Assembly (NCBI GenBank): GCA_041490445.1
Contig: JBGPTF010000019.1
Location: 4,944 to 68,943, forward strand
Source of the DNA: JBGPTF01 sp041490445
GTDB taxonomy: Bacteria; Acidobacteriota; Terriglobia; Acidiferrales; UBA7541
Length of the DNA stretch: 64,000 bases
Direction: 5' to 3'
Shown piece by piece: positions 59,061 through 64,000 of the stretch (the first letter of the stretch is position 1; each line of letters begins with the position of its first letter). The notes beneath the pieces were generated by a model, which worked only from the letters and a program-made list of their open reading frames with translations, had not been told where the DNA came from and made no database searches. Made by a program: the position numbers and the translations under genes.

Positions 59061-59990
59061 TCAGTGTTCGATATTGCGCCCCGCCAACCGTAGAATTCGG
59101 TCCGCGCCCGCCTCGATCAGCTGGCGACCCAGCTCTCGCCCAAGTTTTTCCGCGCCCTGCGGCGAACCGCTGCCGCGCTCGCGAAGATAGTCGCTGCCGT
59201 CCAGCGAGAGAACGCAGGCTTCAAGGACCAATTCCCCTCCCTCGACTCTGCCCCACGCGCCCAGCGGCACCTGACAGCCGCCTTCCAATTCGGCGAGCAG
59301 CGCGCGCTCGGCCGTCACGCCGGCGCGTGTCCTCGCATCGTCAAGGCCAGCAAGCACGCGCAGAAGCTCGGCCTCCTCTGTCCTCGCTTCGATGCCCAGC
59401 GCGCCCTGGCCAACGGCGGGAAGCATCGCCTCCGCGCCGAATATCTCCGTGATCTTCGCGCTCGCGCCCAGGCGATCCAGGCCTGCTTTGGCAACGACGA
59501 TCGCATCGCAAAGCCCCTCATCGAGTTTGCGAAGGCGCGTATCCACGTTGCCGCGCAGATCGTGCAACTCCAGATCGGGCCGAAGATGCCGGAGCTGCGC
59601 CTGCCGGCGCAAGCTGCTGGTGCCGATGCGCGCATTCGCGGGCAGGTCCGCAAGCTTTTGCCCACCGCGCGAGACGAGGCAATCGCGCGGATCTTCCCGC
59701 CGCGTGATCGCGGGGAACACGAGCCCTCTCGGAATCTCGGTGGGCACGTCCTTCATGCTATGGACGGCCAGGTCCACGCGGCTCTCGAGCAGGGCGTCTT
59801 CCAGTTCTTTGATGAACACGCCCTTCAATCCGATTTGGCCGACGGTCGAATGCGTGATTTTGTCGCCGGTCGTCTTGATCAGGATGATTTCGGCGTCCAG
59901 GCTGAACTCGCGCTTCAAGCGATCGCGGATGTGGTTCGCCTGCCAGAGGGCCAGCGGGCTCCCGCGCGTGCCGATGCGCAGCGGCTTCAC
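59061..59990 (-). CDS. hemC: Hydroxymethylbilane synthase
   Basis: A 309-residue enzyme from GTG 59990 that polymerises four porphobilinogens. The dipyrromethane cofactor attaches to the Cys in ELEGGCQVPLGAW (about residue 240). The N-terminal RIGTRGSPLALWQANHI and KDVPTEIPRGL segments are diagnostic. The start overlaps the hemA stop by 4 bp (GTGA). Confidence 0.97.
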   Translation of the reverse strand: MKPLRIGTRGSPLALWQANHIRDRLKREFSLDAEIILIKTTGDKITHSTVGQIGLKGVFIKELEDALLESRVDLAVHSMKDVPTEIPRGLVFPAITRREDPRDCLVSRGGQKLADLPANARIGTSSLRRQAQLRHLRPDLELHDLRGNVDTRLRKLDEGLCDAIVVAKAGLDRLGASAKITEIFGAEAMLPAVGQGALGIEARTEEAELLRVLAGLDDARTRAGVTAERALLAELEGGCQVPLGAWGRVEGGELVLEACVLSLDGSDYLRERGSGSPQGAEKLGRELGRQLIEAGADRILRLAGRNIEH

Positions 59991-61273
59991 GGTTTGTCCT
60001 TCGGGGATTCGCCCAGTCCGAAAAGGTCGCGCAGCGCTTCCAGCTCTTCCAGGCGCCGGCGCAATTCGCGCGAATGGCGCAGCCGCCGCGTGGGAGCTTC
60101 GAGCAGCCGCTCGACCATCTCTTCCGTTAGCCGGTTCACGCGCTGGCGGTCTTCCGGCGAAAGATTCGCGAGGGTGTCCTGCCGGTCGCGAAGAAAGCCC
60201 TGCCTCAGCTCCTGGAATTGTGCGCGCAATTGATTGAGCAGCGAATTCATTTCCAGTCCGGCCTGCCAGGCCAGGAATTTCTCCACGTGTTCGCCCACCA
60301 GCATCTCGGCGCGCGGGATTTCCGCTTCACGCGCTTTCTTATTCTGCTCGACGATCTCGTCGAGATCGTCCACGTTGTAAAGATAGACGTTGTAGAGCCG
60401 GCTCACTTCGGACTCGACGTTGCGCGGCACTCCCAGATCCATGATGAAGAGCGAGCGGCCGGAACGCGCTTCCATGGCTTGTTCCAGCATGGCCCGGGTC
60501 AGCACTGCGTCGGCAGCGCTGACCGACGTGACCATGATGTTCGGCCACTCCAGAGACTCCTTCAGTGTGCCCCAGTCCGCAGCCTCTCCCCCCAGCCTGC
60601 CCGCCAGCTCCTCCGCGTGTTCCCGCGAACGATTCACCACGCGCAGGCTGCTGATCCCGCGATTGCGAAGATGATCGATCACTTGTTCCGCCATCGCGCC
60701 TGCGCCGACAATCAGCGCGCGGTGTCCCTCGAGCTTGCCGAAGACGCGTTCCGCCAGCTTGACGCCGGCGAACGCCACCGACATGGGCCGGGCGCCTAGT
60801 TCCGTCTCGGCGCGCACGCGCTTGCCCACTTCCAGCGCCCCCTGGAAGAGACGGTTCAGCAGCGGGCCGGTTGATCCATGTTCGAGGGCGCGCCGGTATG
60901 CGTCCCGCACCTGGCCGAGAATCTCGGCCTCGCCCAGAAGCATGGAATCGAGCCCGGAAGTCACGCGGAAGAGATGCTGCACCGCATCGGTATCGGCATG
61001 GCGATAGAGCCGACCATTCCATTCGACCGGGGTGAGTTGGTGAAACGCGGTGAAATACCCTTCCATGGCGTCCGGCGCGCTTTCAACCGCTTCGCCGGGA
61101 ACACCATACAGCTCGCTGCGGTTGCACGTCGAGAGCACGACGGCCTCTTCGAGCACGCCGTTGCGGCGCAGTTCGTCCGCCGCGCGCAGCGCTTCTTCCG
61201 GAGTGAACGCCACGCGCTCGCGGAACTCGACGGGGGCGGTCCGGTGGTTGCACCCGATGACGGCGATCTGCAT
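59987..61273 (-). CDS. hemA: Glutamyl-tRNA reductase
   Basis: The first enzyme of the C5 pathway reduces glutamyl-tRNA to glutamate 1-semialdehyde with NADPH. The ATG at 61273 gives 428 residues starting MQIAVIGCNHRTAPVEFRER. The catalytic Cys is in LSTCNRSELYG, the NADPH motif is LIVGAGAMAEQVIDHL, and a C-terminal dimerisation domain follows. An alternative ATG at 61324 overlaps the upstream hemX stop (TGATG) and would add 17 residues; the overlap favours coupling, but the family start favours 61273. Confidence 0.95.
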   Translation of the reverse strand: MQIAVIGCNHRTAPVEFRERVAFTPEEALRAADELRRNGVLEEAVVLSTCNRSELYGVPGEAVESAPDAMEGYFTAFHQLTPVEWNGRLYRHADTDAVQHLFRVTSGLDSMLLGEAEILGQVRDAYRRALEHGSTGPLLNRLFQGALEVGKRVRAETELGARPMSVAFAGVKLAERVFGKLEGHRALIVGAGAMAEQVIDHLRNRGISSLRVVNRSREHAEELAGRLGGEAADWGTLKESLEWPNIMVTSVSAADAVLTRAMLEQAMEARSGRSLFIMDLGVPRNVESEVSRLYNVYLYNVDDLDEIVEQNKKAREAEIPRAEMLVGEHVEKFLAWQAGLEMNSLLNQLRAQFQELRQGFLRDRQDTLANLSPEDRQRVNRLTEEMVERLLEAPTRRLRHSRELRRRLEELEALRDLFGLGESPKDKP

Positions 61274-61323
61274 TCGCCGGCTGCCTGGCTGCACTGCACG
61301 CTCCGCGCTGGCCTGTTCCGCCA

Positions 61324-62139
61324 TCAGAAGTACCTGTGGAAGCTGGTCAGATAGAGATTCACAATCGTATAGCTGAAAATAACCACCAGAAAATTGCACG
61401 CGCACAGCACCGCCGCGCGCGCACCGCGCCATGCCGCCGTTCTCGACAGCCAGAGATACCCGCCGTACGCCAGCAGAACCACCAGCGTCACCAGAATTTT
61501 CGGATCGGCGCTCAAGTAGCGGCCGCTCAGCCGGTGCTCCCAGATGAAGCCCATGGTGATTCCGCCAACCAGCGAGATCACGCCCACCAGCACGCTGCTC
61601 CGCGTGATCCGGTCGAGCACTTCGAGCGCGGGAAATCGCCAGAAGATGCGGCCCGGGCGCCGCGCCCGCAGAATGCGGTTTTGCAGCAGGTAAATAAGAC
61701 TGAGAACAAACGAGAGGGCGAACGCCGAATACGCCAGGACGTTCAGCGTGACGTGCAGTGCAAACAGCGGCCCGCGCGCCGGCGCCGGATGCGGCGTCAC
61801 ACCCGGGGCCACCGCCATCGCAATCACCATCCAGAGAATCACGAAGGGCACCACAAACGCGCCCACGGAACGATCGCGGTGATACGTCTCGAGCGCCAGA
61901 TACGTGAACGCCAGCAGCCACGCGAACAGCGACATTGAGCCGTACAAGTCATCGTACGGCACGGCGTGCACGATGCGCGACCGTTCCAGAAGCGTGAAGT
62001 AATGCAGGACGAGTCCCGCCGCCAGGCACACCGCGGCAACCATTCCGATCGGGCGCTTGTTGCTGTAGAGATGCCAGACGTACAGGACAAAACTAACCGC
62101 GTACAGCGCCAGCGTTGCGTATCCGAGAGGCGTGTCCAT
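61324..62139 (-). CDS. hemX: HemX/CcsA-type cytochrome c assembly membrane protein
   Basis: A 271-residue membrane protein with eight predicted helices. Typical CcsA/HemX features are the conserved histidines in LHYFTLLERSR and LHVTLNVLAYSAFAL and the tryptophan-rich part WEHRLSGRY. In Bacillus the homologue HemX is encoded next to hemA and influences GluTR level. Gene order here is hemX-hemA-hemC-hemD-hemB with overlapping starts and stops. A TATAAT element (62225-62220, minus) lies 80 bp upstream. Confidence 0.9.
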   Translation of the reverse strand: MDTPLGYATLALYAVSFVLYVWHLYSNKRPIGMVAAVCLAAGLVLHYFTLLERSRIVHAVPYDDLYGSMSLFAWLLAFTYLALETYHRDRSVGAFVVPFVILWMVIAMAVAPGVTPHPAPARGPLFALHVTLNVLAYSAFALSFVLSLIYLLQNRILRARRPGRIFWRFPALEVLDRITRSSVLVGVISLVGGITMGFIWEHRLSGRYLSADPKILVTLVVLLAYGGYLWLSRTAAWRGARAAVLCACNFLVVIFSYTIVNLYLTSFHRYF

Positions 62140-62694
62140 GAGCGTCCATGAAGCCCGCCACGAGTGCTGCGAAGCACCCTTCGCGCTCGCGTCCCGCCCG
62201 CGGGCATTGGACGGAAACGATTATAGCCTAATCACTCCCACCCCCGGCGACAAGCGCCGCAGAACTTCGTCAGGCCGCGCTTCCTCTGGCGAGCGCATCC
62301 GAACCACCTGTGGTGAGCGCAGCTGAACCATCCAGCTCCCGTTAATGCCGCATCTCCATCTCGGCGCACCGCAAACCGTTTCGTAGGGGCGGTTCGCGAA
62401 CCGCCCAGCTTTCTGGCGACCTGGGGCTTTTGCGTTTTGTGCGTCCCGACGCCTTTTGTCGGGAAGCCGCTGAAGCACGTTGCACGTGGTCCCCGCCCAG
62501 CCTCGTCAGCCCCTGCTTCCGAGAAGCCGACAACACGTCCATTCACTAGAGTGGACCAGGACGCACTCTCATAGATCTCGACCGGACAGGGTCTCGCAGG
62601 GACAAGCGGGGATTTCGGCGACAAAGGACTTATGCACCCGACATTCACGTGATGCCGCTTCGCTTAACCGAGCTGTCGGTTCAGAATCCGGTTT
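62140..62694. other. Intergenic region with palindromic repeats
   Basis: This 555-bp region upstream of hemX contains a perfect 20-bp palindrome (GGGCGGTTCGCGAACCGCCC, 62387-62406) and a hairpin TCCCGAC (62444-62450) / GTCGGGA (62458-62464). Palindromes of the first type are widely dispersed in bacterial genomes. No convincing gene was found. Confidence 0.55.
62387..62406. repeat. Perfect 20-bp palindrome
   Basis: The sequence is fully self-complementary and sits in the hemX upstream region. It may be a dispersed repeat or an operator, and no second copy was seen in this window. Confidence 0.6.
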
Positions 62695-63816
62695 CTAACT
62701 CACGGACCGAAGGTACTGCTCGAGCTTCGAAGATGCGAGTCCTTTTCGCAAGTCAGTCCACGAGACGCCCAGGTGCTTGTCGAGATTCTCGGGCTTCAGA
62801 AAATAGAAGGAGCCATCAAGGGTGAGGATCCCATCCTTTAAGAGCCGATCGAGGATCGCCCTCCCCAACTCATTCCTAAGGACGCGCTCGTGTTCAATCT
62901 TGTGCCTATACTTTGCCAGGGTGCCTTTGCCGTGAGACCTGAACTGGACGAGAATACGCCGCAATCGTAGATACTTCTCTTTAAGCAGGGCGTCGTGTGA
63001 AAATGCCTTCTTCTCTTCAACGTACTGGATCGAAGGATATGTCAATCCGGTTCGATCCGTGACAGCAAACACAAGTTCGACCCCATTGGTCGTTATCTTC
63101 TCCACAGTGCACACGAAAGTTTCGGCTTCAAGTAAGACCTGTTTCTGCGGCATAGGTACCGCTGGTACCCTGAGAATAAGTGCGGGCGACTGAAGCCTAA
63201 TTTTGTTAGCGAAGATCTCTACCGGAGCGGTGAACTCAACCTCTTGAGCACTGGATACTAAGACCTCACACGGAAGCGAAACGTAGGTTGCTGACAACCT
63301 GTGGCCCAAAATGACTAAGGCCGTTCCTTCCAAAGCCGATTCGAATGCAAAACTCCTCGATTGGCCTATATGGGTTCCCATGACTATTTCGATTTCGATC
63401 TCGACGTTCTGGGGCGAATCAGTTTCCAAATCCTCCAGATCGGGGCCCACAACATTGATCTCGACAGAGGCGGTTCTTGATTGGAACTCGAGGGCCGAAC
63501 CAAGAATAACGCGCAGAACGCTGATAGGCACTTTCCGGCCTTCCGCAATCCTATGTAGGAGATAAACCACATGGTAATTATACTTATGACAGTCCGCGTA
63601 CTCCATGACAAGCTCAACAGCATCGGCGCTCGGGGATAGGATTAGCGTGCTGAGGGCAACGGCTTCAAAGATTGCGTTCCGAAAGCTGCGCCCAGTAATA
63701 AATGGGTGTTCTGGAACGAATGAAACGAGCTGGGCTTCGTACTTCTCATCGACCAACGGCTGACCGATTCGCCCTAGACTAAGCTGTCTACCAAGACAGT
63801 GGGAAACCAGACGCAT
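62695..63816 (-). CDS. Hypothetical protein, probably N-terminally truncated by an IS element
   Basis: A 373-residue frame from ATG 63816 to 62695. It is AT-richer than the hem genes. The reading frame is open upstream of the ATG, encoding SREHYKDEITGRVFEAEEQC without a start, up to the stop of the IS3 transposase at 63882-63880. This suggests that an insertion removed the true N-terminus. The C-terminal part has a helical region (KAFSHDALLKEKYLRLRRIL) and a winged-helix-like end (LGRAILDRLLKDGILTLDG). No catalytic motif was recognised, and the family is unknown. Confidence 0.6.
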   Translation of the reverse strand: MRLVSHCLGRQLSLGRIGQPLVDEKYEAQLVSFVPEHPFITGRSFRNAIFEAVALSTLILSPSADAVELVMEYADCHKYNYHVVYLLHRIAEGRKVPISVLRVILGSALEFQSRTASVEINVVGPDLEDLETDSPQNVEIEIEIVMGTHIGQSRSFAFESALEGTALVILGHRLSATYVSLPCEVLVSSAQEVEFTAPVEIFANKIRLQSPALILRVPAVPMPQKQVLLEAETFVCTVEKITTNGVELVFAVTDRTGLTYPSIQYVEEKKAFSHDALLKEKYLRLRRILVQFRSHGKGTLAKYRHKIEHERVLRNELGRAILDRLLKDGILTLDGSFYFLKPENLDKHLGVSWTDLRKGLASSKLEQYLRSVS

Positions 63817-63879
63817 ACATTGTTCTTCGGCTTCGAAGACACGTCCAGTTATCTCGTCTTTGTAGTGCTCCCTGCTAAT

Positions 63880-64000
63880 TTAGACAGTCAGGGCCTCGTT
63901 TTTTAGTACAGCTGCGAAAGCCAAGTAGGCCTCGTGCGGAGTGCGATTTGCGATTCCGCGATGAGGCCGGTCGTGATTGTACTCCTCGATCCAACGAGCG
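63880..64000 (-). mobile_element. IS3-family transposase, C-terminal end (partial)
   Basis: The minus strand from the right edge encodes 39 residues then TAA at 63882-63880. WIEEYNHDRPHRGIANRTP and HEAYLAF match the C-terminal end of IS3-type DDE transposases (Y-N-x-x-R-P-H-x-x-x-x-x-x-T-P). The catalytic residues lie beyond the window. The stop is close to the junction with the flanking gene, as expected when it falls near the terminal repeat. Confidence 0.85.

Noticed and set aside
61274..61324. hemA start at 61324
   Set aside because: The overlap with the hemX stop is attractive, but the 17 extra residues are not part of the family N-terminus; kept as an alternative only.

Overview
The window looks like a chromosomal segment of an uncultured or little-studied member of the Acidobacteriota. 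Lineage clues are a very large Oar-type TonB-dependent receptor with an N-terminal carboxypeptidase-like domain, tandem DUF507 genes, a bacillithiol-type deacetylase, a form II CO-dehydrogenase-like coxSLMG cluster, several secreted amidohydrolases, and a hemX-hemA-hemC-hemD-hemB block. Most genes are GC-rich with GC-rich wobble positions. A few patches are visibly more AT-rich: the two window ends, about 26.1-28.6 kb, 30.0-30.6 kb and the 44 kb intergenic region. No rRNA genes, CRISPR array or replication origin were seen. Two tRNA genes (Val, Asp) are present.

Layout. 0-1.1 kb: a three-helix membrane protein running off the left edge. 1.4-4.3 kb: histidine catabolism (hutI, bifunctional ftcD). 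4.3-8.2 kb: small genes, including a 59-residue zinc-ribbon protein translationally coupled to a degenerate GHKL/anti-sigma-like protein, a PilZ protein and a TPR protein. 8.2-13.0 kb: a DinB/YfiT protein and coxG-coxM-coxL-coxS. 13.3-15.7 kb: a secreted WD40-type propeller and a secreted unknown. 15.8-22.7 kb: a minus-strand cluster with a DtxR/MntR-like regulator (apparent 5' frameshift), an LMW-PTP/ArsC-like protein, pdxT, pdxS, a thioesterase, a MocR-type regulator that may be PdxR, and a benzoate-CoA-ligase-like enzyme. 23-26 kb: a metallo-hydrolase, a YgfZ-like protein and a solitary nuoB. 26-29 kb: an AT-richer set of small membrane/secreted genes separated by imperfect inverted repeats that resemble degenerate integron attC sites.

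29-36.7 kb: a zinc-type dehydrogenase, a P-loop gene bounded by a perfect 13-bp inverted repeat, xdhC and a mobA-like nucleotidyltransferase (possible maturation factors for the Cox-type molybdoenzyme), an IscU-like scaffold, a GYD protein, a BtuF-like protein, a Nudix hydrolase, an SDR and bshB1. 37-40 kb: an M48 protease, tandem DUF507 genes and two tRNAs. 40-55 kb: cell-envelope and secreted proteins, namely the TonB-dependent receptor, a propeller-amidohydrolase fusion, an Ig/beta-barrel protein paired with a membrane patatin, and two tandem secreted amidohydrolases. 55-62 kb: tetrapyrrole synthesis from glutamyl-tRNA to uroporphyrinogen III (hemA, hemC, hemD, hemB, hemL) with the membrane protein HemX/CcsA. 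62.7-64 kb: an unknown gene apparently cut by an IS3-family element at the right edge.

Several genes are preceded by close matches to a sigma-70 promoter of the form TTGACG-N16/17-TAGAAT, sometimes only 9-13 nt from the start codon, which suggests short-leader or leaderless transcripts. The most unusual items are the P-loop gene between inverted repeats, the cassette-like region at 26-28.6 kb, the Cys-rich/GHKL-like coupled pair, the beta-barrel/patatin pair and the IS-truncated gene at the right edge. All functions are inferred from sequence alone.
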